Below, piece by piece: positions 44,715 to 56,444 of a stretch of DNA of 64,000 nt. Location of the stretch: contig NC_057015.1 of NCBI RefSeq assembly GCF_000002595.2, forward strand, positions 4,681,955 to 4,745,954. Reading direction: 5' to 3'. Source of the stretch: Chlamydomonas reinhardtii (lineage: Eukaryota; Chlorophyta; Chlorophyceae; Chlamydomonadales; Chlamydomonadaceae). The notes under the pieces are model-generated. The model saw only the letters and a program-made list of their open reading frames with translations. It was not told the DNA's origin and ran no database searches. Made by a program: the position numbers and the translations under genes. Within the stretch, counting starts at the first letter, position 1. The number at the start of each line of letters is the position of its first letter.

Positions 44715-47162
44715 ATGGAGCCCGAGATGCCTGCAATCCTCCCGAATTTGCCGAACTCTGTGCTCACTTCAATCTTCAACAAAATTATAAGGATATCCAA
44801 TCCCGGCCAGCTCGTCAAGCTTTCGCTGGTGCGATTCGGGCCAGCGCGCCCCTCCTCCTCGCTGGGCACACTCAGTCCTCAGCCACGGTCCACTCTGTGC
44901 TGACACTGTTGCCGCCAGCTGCCATCAACAAGCTACGCTCCCCGTCGCAGGCATGTCGCAGCCTGCGTGAAGCGGTCGTTCGCGCCGAGGGGCTGTGGGA
45001 GCGGCTCTGTGTCAAGCAAGGATGGAGGTGCGGGCACAACACGCCTGCTGCAGTCTGGTGCCCTTGATTCGTTGTCACCTAACGAACTAGCGCGTGTGTG
45101 CGTCTCTGCGACCCCTTGTGCAGCCAACGCCAGCGCCTGCCTCGGCCGCTGCCGCCGCTCGAGTTAGCGCAACCGGGACCTGAGGAGGCCGGCAGCAGCG
45201 TAGGTGGCGGTGGAGGCACCGCTACTGCTGGTGCTACAGCCACCGCCCCTGCCGCCACGCCAGCGGCGCAGAGCCTGCCCCTGTCCCTGTCGGACCTGGA
45301 CCTGCACTGGTACCTGTACTATGCCCGACGCATGATGCTGCGGCGCGACGTGCGGTGAGGCCTTGGGGGCGTGAGGGGGCGGGCGTGCGGCTTAGGGTGA
45401 TCACCGGTGGGACGGGAAGGGCGTGGCGCTGCGGCGGTTGACAGGAGGACAGCAGATGACCATGACCTTGGCACCGCGGTGCGCCATCAAGCACTCGCCT
45501 CGCAGGCGATCAGTTGCACCCAGGCAAATCCTACCCACGCGCGCTGCCCCCGCCCCCAGGCGCCTGTTCAAGCTGTACGAGCGCTTCATGTCGCGGCCTG
45601 GCAGCATGGCGCTGTGCCCGGGTGGGTCGGGTGGGTGACCGTGGGTGGGTGGGCCAGTGCGCGAGATGGCGAGTGGGCGGGCTAGCGCACTGCGTATGTG
45701 CCGTGCCGCATATAACTGATATGCAGCAATAGGTTTACTTGGTGATCGCCGGTCCTGCCTTGCGTGATTTAAGGTAGTTTTTGACGTACCTGTAGTTCCT
45801 TGATGTCTGCACACGCTGCCGCCCAGTCCACATCCGCACGGCCACACCCCTCCTTGGCACGCACCCGAGGTGCTCCCCCGGCGGCTCTCCTCCGGAGTGT
45901 GCAGGGGCGTCGCCGGAGGATTTGGCCGCGGCGGAGCAGGCGCTGGGGCTGGCGGGCGGTGCCGGCAGCGCCGGAGGCGGCAGTGGCGGCAGTGGCGGCG
46001 GTGGCGGCGGTGGCGGCGGTGGCGGCGGTGGCGGCGGTGGCGGCGGTGGCGGCGGTGGCGGCGGTGGCGGCGGTGGCGGAGGCGGGCTGCCTGCCGAGGT
46101 GTGGGAGCTGTACCGGCACCGCAGCGGCCAGGCGCCGGGGGCGTTCGTGACGTTCGTGGACGACATGCGGCTACTGGGTGGGTGCGGGCTGAAAGGGGAG
46201 GGCAGGCCATGAACTGACCTCCGGGCCACTCGTCTAGTCCTCTTGCACATCGCGAAAGTGTAGGGAATGCCTTGTCCTATTTACATACCGTACAGCCCCA
46301 ACGCACTTCCTCAACGTCGCCGCCGCCGCGCCCAGGCCTCCACGAGCTGGCCGTGGAGGCGGCGCCGGGGCTGCCGGAGCTGCAGCAGCGGCTGGCGGCA
46401 CTGGGCAGGCAGCACAGCCCGCAGCCGCAGCGCCCGGCACTGCCCGCAGCCGCAGCCGCAGCCTCCACCGCCGGCCCGGCGGCAGCCGGAGGGGAAGCAG
46501 CTGCCTCCACCGCCGCTGCAGCAGCAGCAGCAGTATCAGAATCGGCCTCAGCAGTAGCGCCAGCTGCACCCGCACGCACGCGGCCCGGCGGCGACTCGCA
46601 AGGGGCGCAGCAGCCAGAGCCGCATGCGGCGCCAGCAGCCGGGGGCGGCACGGCCGGTGGCCCAGGCGGCCCGGTGCAGCCCACAGGCCTCGTGCCCGGG
46701 AGTGACACCTACGGCAGTGGCAGCGGCAGCGGCAGTGGCACCGCCGGCGGTGTGGTTTCGCCGGCAGGCGGCGGCGGGGCGCTGCTGGCAGGGGGCCGCC
46801 CGCAGCTTGACCCGCTGTCAGATGAGCGGGTGGTGGCCATCGCCGCCAACGCCAGCGGCTCGCGGCGCTTCCTGGTGGCGGTGGGCACAGGCCACGTCTA
46901 CATCGCCCGAGGTAGGGATGGGAGGAGCTGGTCTGGCGGCTGGCTGGTCTGGCGGCTGGCTGGGGTGGTGTGGTGGTGGTCTGGTGGCGGCTGGCTCCGT
47001 GGGTGGGAACAGCACCTGTGTTCGTTGTTATGTCCTAGCCAGGCCCCTTTGTCACCAACGGTTTCGCCCCCGCTCCCCCGCATGATCCCGCCTGGCTCAG
47101 GCCTGTCGCTCGTCTTCTACGCGCCCGGCGTGGCGGCGCTGCTGCAGAAGCTGCTGACCTAG
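44715..47162 (+). CDS. F-box protein with a SUKH (SMI1/KNR4) domain, SKIP16/FBXO3-like but without a visible ApaG domain (464 aa)
   Basis: Exons are 44715-44828, 44951-45027, 45124-45354, 45560-45621, 45905-46177, 46336-46911 and 47101-47162, 465 codons. Joining exons 1 and 2 gives a good F-box: LPNLPNSVLTSIFNKI, then LVKLSLACRSLREAV and LWERLCVKQGW. F-boxes bind SKP1 in SCF ubiquitin ligases. Exons 3-5 carry LFKLYERFM and ASPEDLAAAEQALGL, which, after a poly-Gly insert, continues as LPAEVWELYRHRSGQ. This is the typical opening of SUKH domains (acidic residue, LGxxLPxxxxxLY). The end reads RFLVAVGTGHVYIARG and then a short Leu-rich tail. Plant SKIP16 and animal FBXO3 share F-box plus SUKH and add ApaG, absent here. 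The start ATG was chosen because the F-box begins immediately after it. Confidence 0.75.
45981..46080 (+). repeat. Coding 9-bp minisatellite (GGTGGCGGC)n giving poly-Gly
   Basis: Ten or so perfect nine-base units encode an uninterrupted Gly run that splits the SUKH domain between its AEQALGL and LPAEVWELY segments. Confidence 0.95.
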
Positions 47163-48709
47163 GGCCGGCGGGTGCGCACCAGTGGCGGGGTGTGAGGCGG
47201 GCGGCGCCGGCAGGTGTGTCGACACGGCGGCGGGGCGACACAGCGTGCCGCCGCGAGCCCCACGGGAGAGCACACGCACTGTGCAGCATAGCAGCGGAGG
47301 AGCGTAGCCTATGCCAGGCTACCTAGCGGCCTGTTCAGGTCTGGATTGCGTGCGGGTGGGGCGCAGCGCCTGGGCGAAGGGAGGCTGAGGCCCCCGGTTA
47401 TCCCCGAGACCCGAGAACATGTAAACACCGCGGACGACAATCAAGAGGCAGGCTGATGTGATGGTAACGTAACGGATTTGTTAGGTCAGGGGCAGAGAAG
47501 TTGTTACCAGGTTAAGAGTGTGTTGCCGGGGGCATGTCGGCGAGCAAGGGTGGAGTTGTCGGGACCCTTGAGGGGGAAAGTGCGGGATTTGCTCATGCGG
47601 CGTGCCAAGCCCAGGTCGTGTAACCGCCGCTTGCCTTCCACAGCCAAATCTTCATTCATTGTCAACATTTTACAGACCTGGACATATAGCACAACTCTAG
47701 CGGTTGTGGGTCCGCTTCCTTTCGTGTCGAGAACCGAATCAACAACGACTCCTTTTACAAACACGCTAGCCTTCGGGGCACCGCGCCAGCATGCATAGCC
47801 CATTAAGCCCGTCAGGGCTGGGCACACAACGCTCGCCGGTGGCTCGCGGTCGCGGTCGCAAGCATGTCGCCGGAGTCGTGAAAGGAGCGGGGCCTATGAG
47901 CCCGCGACACATGTCCAAGCAAGCATTTTACATGGTAAAATGCACAATGCGTTCAGGGATACTACTTGATGCTGCGGACGCCATGCGGGGGATGCTGAAG
48001 CGTCGCGAGCTTAGTTTTGTAGCGCCTGCACAGCCTTAAACATGCAGCCTTGAAAATTCTGGTTATGGGCAGTGCCGGCTCGGCTCCGCATGGCCGCGCC
48101 CGCCCTTGTTCCTCGAGACGCTTTGCTTTATGCCGAGCGCTGTCGCAGCAATATGGGGATGTGTTCAGATACATAATGGGCATAGTTGACGACCGACCCA
48201 GCTGTTCGTCGCTCGCCGGGCAAGTGCTGCTAACACTAGCTACACACTCACATGTGCAAGCATCCTGGCCGAACCGCTGCAGCACGCGCTGCCGGAATCC
48301 TGTGTACGTGTTAAGCACCATCATGTCCCTTATACGCGCAGAGTCCGACACGTGGCCCTTCTGCAACGCCTGCGGCGACCGGGCCGGGTGCCGAGGGTGC
48401 GGGGCTGGACATTGCCGCACTGTTCCGGAGGGTTTTGAGCAACGGTGTCCAGGTGCGGGGCCATTTCGGGTTGACGGCGCTGGTGGGGGGGCTGGACACG
48501 GATGGGTTGTGTTGGTACCCGCGACAGCGCGGGTTGAGCAACGAGTGCCCGGGTTTACGGTACACGCGCGCGTCGATCGGCCACACAGGCTGTTGTAAGG
48601 GTGGCCGTGCTGTCGCAGGCTGCACAGCAGCGCAGTGCCCACGTGTCAGGCCGCTGTGCTGCCAGGTCGCTGCAGCGTCAATGACATTTACGCATAATGC
48701 GGTCGCATC
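47163..48709. other. Intergenic 1.5 kb with overlapping unassigned ORFs
   Basis: It holds the 3' flank of the F-box gene (TGTAA at 47420-47424). A minus-strand ORF at 47504-47827 reads KMLTMNEDLAVEGKRRLHDL, and two large ORFs on opposite strands overlap at 47962-48642. None has a recognisable domain. The codon usage is less GC3-biased than in the neighbours, so a relic of a mobile element or a non-conserved gene is possible. Confidence 0.35.
47420..47424 (+). terminator. TGTAA polyadenylation signal of the F-box/SUKH gene
   Basis: The first TGTAA after the stop, about 260 nt downstream. Confidence 0.5.
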
Positions 48710-51700
48710 ATGGCCACACAGGCCCCTCGGGAAAGGTTTGCCAGCTCCCCGTCCTTTCAACCGCCCCCCGTTGCCCCCGCCCTCTCCCGTGCCATCCATG
48801 CACTCCCCCAACAGGATGACAGCGCCGTGGCAGCCTCCGCTCCGCACACCGTCACGGCTGCTGACGCCTACGCCCACACCGCCGCCCAGTACGGCATGCC
48901 GCCGGGGCCCTTCGCCTCCACCGCCACCTCCGCCTTCTCCAGCGGCGCCGGCGGCGGCGGCGCGCAGCCGCTGGCGTCCCTGGCAGACCAGGTTCTGGCA
49001 GACGCCGCCGCCGCCGCCCACGGCGAGGACCCGGTGGCGGCGGCCCGGCAGCTGCAGTCCTTCCTGGGCCAGTACCAGCACCAGTACGGCGCGGAGACGG
49101 ACGCGCGCATCGGCGCCGCCATCGCCAAGCTGCAGGACTACATCGACGGCGCCGCCGCCGGAGGCGGCGGCGGCAGCGCCGCCGGCCTGCGGGACGCGCT
49201 CGGCGCCTTTGGCGCCGCCGACACGTCAGCGTCGGCGGCGGCGGCAGCCGCCGCCACTGGCGCCGCCGCCGGCGCCTCCGGCGGCGGTGGCGAGGCCCCC
49301 GTGTACCACAACTACATCCTGGAGCAGCTGACGGGGGTGTTGGACTGGGTAAACAACCTGCTGGTGAGGAACGGCACGCCCAAGCCGTTCGTGTACGACG
49401 CCTACGGGCGGGTGGTGGAGGACGCGGGCGCGGCGGCCTCGGTGGAGCAGCAGCAGGAGCAGCTGCGCGCGGCGTCGCAGTCGCTGCGGCTGCTCATCCA
49501 GCAGCTGCAGCAGGTGTGGGGGAGCGGGAGGGGGCGGAGGCAGGGGCCCCCGGGGGTGTTGTCCTGGAGTTGGATTGTCGACAAGGTCAGGGCAGGGTGT
49601 GTGCACTTGGGCCTGCTGGGTCGCCGCCTAGCCAGGCTGCCGTTGGTGGGGTTGCCGAAGGTCTGGGGTCGCATGGCACTAAGGTGCGGAGGGCGGGTTG
49701 CCGGCTTTTTGGTGGCTAAGGCGGCGTGACATCCCAAACCCCAGCGCAACCCAACCCACCCTTCATCACCGCCTCCCCCCCCCACACACACCCAGGTGAA
49801 CACCCAGTACGCGGCCATGGCCGACAGCGAGGAGCGCGCCACCATGGGCCAGGTGCTGACGCAGCTCAACACCATGGCGGACCGCCTGGCGGTGGCAGCC
49901 ACCCGCCGCCCGCTGCCGCACCTGGAGCCCGGCGCCGCGGTGGGGCTGGACCTGGCGCCCTACGTGCCGCCGGAGCAGGTACAGGAGGTAACTCCTGACG
50001 CGAGCTGCTGCGTGTAGGGGAGGAGGGGGCTGCATGGCGTGCCGGGGCGTGTCCGTAACCCTGCAGCCGTGTCGCTGAATTCGACCTCCCTCACCTGACC
50101 AGTCCACTTGGCCTGCGCCGCCCCTCACCGTGCCTCCCCATCTCTCTGCCCTCCCCATCTCTCTGCCCTCCCCTCCCCCCCCCTCCCCTGCAGCTGTACG
50201 GCGTGGACAAGTACCGCGACCCGGTGCTGCGTGTGCTGGACGGCATCTACAGCGCCGTGGTGGTGGACAGCGGCCTGCGCGAGTTCCTGGCGGGAGTCAA
50301 GCAGCTGGGCGACAGCCTGGCGGACAGCATGGCCGTGGTGGGTGCCGGGGGGGGGGCGGGGCGGCAGTGTGCTGCATGAGCGCGGTAGGACGTTTGATAG
50401 GCTGGTAGGGGCCGCGGGACAAGGGAGCGTGTGTGGGGTAGGATGTCGGTAGGGGGCACACGCCAACACGCGTGATAGGCTTTGCAGTAGCCCCACCACA
50501 CCACACTGCATACCCTCACATGCACACCGCTCTACGGTGCCCTTTTGCTGCCCTCTGTTCACCCTGCGCCCGCTTTCGCAAACGCGCACGCGTGCGCGCA
50601 CACAGGCGTGGACGGGCGCTCCTCCTGTGGGCCGCCTGGTCGCCTACATCGCGGCGGTGGCGGGCGTGCTGTTCGTGATGCGCTCCAAGCTGCCCAGGGC
50701 GCTGCTGCAGCCCACCTCGCCCGGCGGCAGCTGGCTGCAGCAGCTGGGCGGCGGCCGCGGCGACAACCCCCTCCACGACGGCGGCGCAAACACCAGCAGC
50801 AGCACCGGCACCGGCAGCAGCAGCGTGATGGGGTTGGTGGAAGCGCCGGGCACCTTCGCCTCTCTGGGCGGCAGCGCGCGCACGGCGCAGAGTCGGCTGG
50901 CGGGCATGGACCGCGACGGCGGGCTGGGCGACACGCGGCTGCCGTCCGAGGTGCTGGCCTCGGGCGACCCCTACGCGGCACGCAAGGTGCTGTTCGACAC
51001 CACAGCCTCATCCGTGCCCTCCGGCGGAGGCAGCAGCATCGCCGGCGGCCAGGCGGCGTCCGTGGCGGCGGCGGGGCGGCAGCGCAGCGCGGCGGCGGCG
51101 GTGGCCACGCCGGCGTTGCCAGGCGGCGGCAATGGTGCCGGCCAGTACTCGAGCGGCAGCATCCCCAGCCTGCCCAAGCCGCCCCCCGGCGGCTGGAACA
51201 GCAACTACAGCGACCGCGCGGACTGGTGGACCGCCGGCCAGACGGCACAGCAGCAGCAGCCGCCAGCAGCTGCGGCGCCGCCGCCACCACCGCCGCAGCC
51301 CCGCACTGTGGCGGAGTCCTGGGAGGCCTTCCGCCGCAGCACCGGCGGCCTCGGCGCTAGCGCCGAGCCCGCCTCCTCGGCCTCGTACTCCGCCGCCGCC
51401 AACCCCTCCGGCGGCGTGCTGGACGCCACCGCCGCGCTGGCGGCGGCCGCGGTCGCCGCCGCCGTGGGCAACAGCACCGGCGCCCCCGGCGGCGGCCGCG
51501 GCGGCCCCGGCGACCCCAAGCTGGCGGAGTTCAGTCGCGCCACTGAGGAGAAGCGCATCGGCCGCGACCGGGCGCGGGTGCGCGCCACCATCAAGGACCG
51601 GCTGCGCTGGCTGGTGCGCGCGCTGGGCCCCGTCACCAGCGTGGTGCCGGGCGGCGAGCCGCTGCGCGAGGAGGTGGACGGCCTGCTGTCGCAGCTGGAG

Positions 51701-52564
51701 GCGCTGTCGCCCACCGACAAGCCGCTCAACACCAGCGTGGACGCAGCCGCTGCCGGCTACGGCGGCGCCGCCTACGGCGGCGGTAGCGCTGGTGGTTATG
51801 GTGCGGGTGGGTACGGGTACGGGGCCGTGCGGGCGCCTGCGGCGTCCGTGGACCCCGACCTGCTGGGCGAGTGGCGGCTGGTGTACGCCTCCAACGCCGG
51901 CTCGGCAGCGGGCGCGCCGTCGGCCGCCTCGCAGGCGGCCAGCGGCGGTCCCAACCTGCTGGCGCAGGTGCTGCAGCTGGCCGACTCGCTGCCGGGCTTC
52001 GGCATGACGCACGTGCTGCAGCGCCTGTCGCTGGAGGAGACAGCAGCAGGCGGCGCCGCGCCCGCCTACGCCGCCTCCAGCGCCGCGTACGGCGCCGCTG
52101 GCGCGGCTGCGCCGCACTCGGCGGCGGTGGTGGTGACGGAGAACAGCGCGGTATTCCGGTTCGGGCCGCTGGGCTCGTGGCGCGTGACGGTGAAGGGGCG
52201 CTGGATGGACAACGGCGGCGGCATGTGCGCGGCGGCGGAGTTCGAGTCGTTCGGCGTGCGGCCGGTGGACCTGTGGGGGCTGTCGGTGGAGGCGCTGCTG
52301 CCCGAGGTGACGGTGCCGGTGCCTGAGGTCCTGCGCAGCCGCAGCGAGTGGTGCACCACCTACCTGGATGAGGACATGCGGGTGGGGCGCGGCAGCGGCG
52401 GCGCGCTGTTCCTGTTCCGGCGCGGCGGCGCGGACGACGTCACCGAGGCGGCGGGCGCCATGGGCGGCAGCCTGGGTGCGGGCTCCGGCATGGGCATGGG
52501 CTTGGGCGTGGGCTTGGGCGCGGTGGCTGCGGATGCCCGCGCGCCGGTGATGCGGCCGCTGTGA
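48710..52564 (+). CDS. Plastid lipid-associated protein (PAP/fibrillin domain), large, about 1,029 aa
   Basis: Fibrillins bind lipids or lipophilic metabolites in plastids (plastoglobules, thylakoids, stroma). Exons are 48710-49513, 49796-49978 (or to 49987, two usable donors), 50194-50337 and 50606-52564. The first ~270 residues hold an Ala/Gly-rich region and a helix (NYILEQLTGVLDWVNNLL). The middle has amphipathic helices, and exon 4 opens with a membrane-like GRLVAYIAAVAGVLFVMRSK. The PAP domain lies in the last third: LRWLVRALGP and VDGLLSQLEALSPTDKPL start it, then LLGEWRLVYASNAG, VVVTENSAVFRFGPLGSWRV, ADDVTE, and the signature end of the barrel (TYLDEDMRVGRGSGGALFLF). Gly/Ala-rich inserts enlarge it compared with typical 250-400-residue fibrillins. 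Its 3' end is copied twice downstream. The plastid location is inferred. Confidence 0.85.
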
Positions 52565-52655
52565 GGCGCGTGGGAGGAGGGGCGGGTGGCAGGAGGGAAG
52601 TGGAGCCTGGCGGCCGGCGCCGCGGGTGTGTAGCGGTGTGCCCGTGTGTGTGCGG

Positions 52656-52711
52656 GTGCGTGTACGTGTACGTGTACGTGTACGTGTACGTGTACGTGTA
52701 CGTGTACGTGT

Positions 52712-52753
<42 letters not shown>

Positions 52754-52903
52754 ATGTGTGTGTGTGTGTACATGTGTGTGTACATGTGTGTGTACATGTG
52801 TGTGTACATGTGTGTGTACATGTGTGTGTACATGTGTGTGTACATGTGTGTGTACATGTGTGTACCTGTGTGTACATGTGTGTACATGTGTGTGTGTGTG
52901 TTG
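52656..52903. repeat. Compound microsatellite, unit 1
   Basis: (CGTGTA)n, then (TG)n, then a (TACATGTGTGTG)n block in the PAP 3' flank. Lengths differ among the three units. Confidence 0.95.
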
Positions 52904-53807
52904 AGGTGGGCATGGTGTGGCTGTGTGGGCGAGGAGGAGCACAGCGCTTCCATCCGGCACTTGTGAGACATGTCACAATTTATCATCATTTTATCGCGGC
53001 AGGCAGTCCTATGCATGAGCAATTCATGGCGGTGCGCATGGCGTGGAATGGAGTGAATTGATGTTGTCAGGGGGCTGGTTGCAATGGCCGATACCGGTAC
53101 CTGTGGTCCTGTGCGTCTCTGCGTGTCCTGTACAGTGTATTCCCCCAAATGGATAGGGAGGGCATGGTTGCAGGCCTGGCCAGATCAGGTGTCTGGGTTT
53201 TATCCCTCGCCTGCGTGTGCGTGCTTGTATCTAACTGTACCACTTCAATTAGGTCAAGGTTACCTGGCCCCTGTAGAGACGTGGAGGCTCAGACAATAAG
53301 ACAATTGGTCTTAGCTCAATGCAAACAGTGCAAAGATTGATTACATTTGCTGAGTCTGCTTGTGGACAGAGAGATGTGCGGTGTGAGGACTGTCGGCAGG
53401 AGCATTGATAGTATGACAGTGGAGCGTGAAGAGGGAGAGGGACGGAGGGAGGCTGCGTGGTGCTGGCAGAGGGACGGAGGACGAGGTGGGCACCATGCGG
53501 CCTTTGCAATGCATTCAAAGCTTCGCCCAAAGCCTTAACTTATCAGGATACCGTATTGCTTGAAGCAGGAGTGCCGTCGCTGGTCACGCAACTTAAGAGA
53601 ACTGCAGGGAAACAAGCATCGAACCGGGGGTCGTGATGGAGGCATAGATTTTGCTCTTGCGGCTCCTCGGGCGCCTGGTACACAGGGACACTTTATCAGT
53701 GCACGATAGCTATAAGACGAAACAATATGGTGGTTTGCCTCGGTGCAGAGAACAGCAGTGCTGACAACTGAGCGCTCCCAATTGTTGCCTTCTCTCCTAC
53801 TGGAACT

Positions 53808-55424
53808 ATGACCGAGCCAAGCACCAGTGGCAAGCGCCATAGAGAGGATGAAGGTGTTGGAAACCTCGGCTGGCTGGCGAGCAGCGGTATGCTGCCTCGC
53901 AAGCGGCAAGACATTTCGGGAGTCGGCAATGCGAGCATTATGGAGCTACAAGCACAACTTTATCGCACGCAAGAAAATGTGAAATTGAAAGCAAGTGGCG
54001 TCGAGGTCCCCGACCGGCGAACTTCGGGGTTCAACGTCGCATCGCTTATGCAGCGACGAAACACGGGCGTGGAAGAGCGCGATCGACGGGACAAGCTTGA
54101 AGTCAAGGTGAGGCGGGGTCTGGGAGTCCGCAAATGCGACGTAGGGGCGGTGCTACGCTTGACGCGGACACTGGCCTCAGCAGTTCTGGACGACGCCCCG
54201 CGCGGTTTCCCCTCCACGCCCCTCCCGCACAGACCACCGCTGACCGCGTCGGGGAGTGTTACGCCGCGCTAGAGCGCAAGGCGCAACTATACGAGAAACT
54301 AGGTAGGCGCTGCGACTGCTGCAGCCGTGCGCCGTGAACAATGCCACACGGCACCACTGCCATCCCTACCCCGCCATTCCACCACGGCCACGTTGCACAC
54401 CCCTCGCCGTCGATGTATGCGGACTCGCACAGGCTGTCCAGCTCGCCATCTTCCACACGGCTACCATATGCCTGTACAAACTCCCTCGACCCTTTGCCAG
54501 CCCTATCTACCCATTGATCGCTGTGCTTCTGCTCGACCGCTGTTCCGCTGCTGTTGCTGCTGCTGCTGCTACTGCTGCTGCTGCCGCAGCTCGCGGCGAG
54601 TTGGACGACGAGGGCGAGCAGTACGAGGTGGACTTCCTGCGCAAGGGCGGGGCGGCGGAGGAGGAGGCGGGTGGAGGCGAGGGCCGGCGCGGCGGCGACC
54701 TGGTGGACACCATGCTGCAGGCAGTGTCGGGGACAGGTGAGGCGGGGGCGGATGGGGGCAAGGAGTCCACGGGCCTTGTAGTCGGACTGCCCGAGCCGCC
54801 ACCCTGACGGAGAGGGTCAACAAGTGTGTGCTGCGGCTGACCTGTCGGCAGAGCGTGTTGCTGCTGTTCGGCGCTCGGCCCGCGGGATCTCACCACCCTC
54901 AGCCCCCGCCGCTGCTCGGCTGCAACCATTGAGGCAGGACAGCAAGGGTTTAGGCAGGGTAGTATGGACTGAGGCAGGGTAATGCGGACTGGGCAAGGCA
55001 ACCACCCGACACATAGCGTGTCCCGGTCTATTGTATTCTTCTCTTGTGCGGAGACCGCACGTCTGAACCGCTCCTACTCCGCGCTGCACTTGCGCTCCTG
55101 ACCACCTCCTGGCCACCTGTCGGCATGCGGCCCCGCACACAGGCGGCATGATGACTGCGGACATGGCGCGGGAACGGGAGCGGCGCGACTGGGAGCGGGA
55201 CCAGCAGCGCATCATGGCGGACGAGGAGGCGGAGGAGCGGAGGCGGAAGCAGAAAGAGGTGCGTCCAACACAAGCGGAGGTCGGGGACCAATGGCACCAT
55301 TGTTGTATGCTGTTTAACCCGGGTTACCCTATGCCGGCGATGCTGCCTGTGAGCAGTTGATAAGCAGTGCCTAACCTGCGGTGGCACGTCGTCGCATGCG
55401 GTTTGCACAGGCGCTGCTTTGGCT
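53808..55424 (+). pseudogene. CCDC174-like gene, copy 1, last exon truncated by the triplication
   Basis: Exons 53808-54107, 54233-54302, 54590-54736 and 55143-55258 match the whole copy at 59228. The last exon (from 55411) keeps only ALLWL before the junction and then reads into the PAP sequence to a stop within about 20 codons. The C-terminal basic coiled segment is therefore lost. It may still be transcribed, since its 5' flank is intact and the same as that of copy 3. Confidence 0.85.
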
Positions 55425-55717
55425 TGTGGGGGCTGTCGGTGGAGGCGCTGCTGCCCGAGGTGACGGTGCCGGTGCCTGAGGTCCTGCGCAGCCGCAGCGA
55501 GTGGTGCACCACCTACCTGGATGAGGACATGCGGGTGGGGCGCGGCAGCGGCGGCGCGCTGTTCCTGTTCCGGCGCGGCGGCGCGGACGACGTCACCGAG
55601 GCGGCGGGCGCCATGGGCGGCAGCCTGGGTGCGGGCTCCGGCATGGGCATGGGCTTGGGCGTGGGCTTGGGCGCGGTGGCTGCGGATGCCCGCGCGCCGG
55701 TGATGCGGCCGCTGTGA
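55425..55717 (+). pseudogene. PAP/fibrillin C-terminal fragment, copy 1
   Basis: It repeats the last ~97 codons of the PAP gene (LWGLSVEALLPEV to the stop) without promoter or upstream exons. Confidence 0.9.
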
Positions 55718-55808
55718 GGCGCGTGGGAGGAGGGGCGGGTGGCAGGAGGGAAGTGGAGCCTGGCGGCCGGCGCCGCGGGTGTGTAGCGGTGTGCCCGTGT
55801 GTGTGCGG

Positions 55809-56000
55809 GTGCGTGTACGTGTACGTGTACGTGTACGTGTACGTGTACGTGTACGTGTACGTGTACGTGTACGTGTGTGTGTGTGTGTGTGTGTGTGTGT
55901 ACATGTGTGTGTGTCTACATGTGTGTGTACATGTGTGTGTACATGTGTGTGTACATGTGTGTACCTGTGTGTACATGTGTGTACATGTGTGTGTGTGTGT
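55809..56000. repeat. Compound microsatellite, unit 2
   Basis: Same (CGTGTA)/(TG)/(TACATGTG) arrangement as at 52656, with fewer 12-bp repeats. Confidence 0.95.
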
Positions 56001-56344
56001 TGAGGTGGGCATGGTGTGGCTGTGTGGGCGAGGAGGAGCACAGCGCTTCCATCCGGCACTTGTGAGACATGTCACAATTTATCATCATTTTATCGCGGCA
56101 GGCAGTCCTATGCATGAGCAATTCATGGCGGTGCGCATGGCGTGGAATGGAGTGAATTGATGTTGTCAGGGGGCTGGTTGCAATGGCCGATACCGGTACC
56201 TGTGGTCCTGTGCGTCTCTGCGTGTCCTGTACAGTGTATTCCCCCAAATGGATAGGGAGGGCATGGTTGCAGGCCTGGCCAGATCAGGTGTCTGGGTTTT
56301 ATCCCTCGCCTGCGTGTGCGTGCTTGTATCTAACTGTACCACTT

Positions 56345-56444
56345 NNNNNNNNNNNNNNNNNNNNNNNNNNNNNNNNNNNNNNNNNNNNNNNNNNNNNNNN
56401 NNNNNNNNNNNNNNNNNNNNNNNNNNNNNNNNNNNNNNNNNNNN
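56345..56444. other. Assembly gap (100 N) in unit 2
   Basis: Comparison with units 1 and 3 shows that about 0.9 kb is missing here, including the promoter and first exon of CCDC174-like copy 2. Confidence 0.99.

Noticed and set aside
52656-52960. Long Thr/His or Cys/Val repeat ORFs over the TG-rich tracts
   Set aside because: These are translations of microsatellite DNA, open in all frames because the repeats lack stops.
51008-52960. 650-codon minus-strand ORF opposite the PAP gene
   Set aside because: It is a shadow of GC3-biased coding sequence plus microsatellite, with no domain, and it runs straight through the tandem junction sequence.
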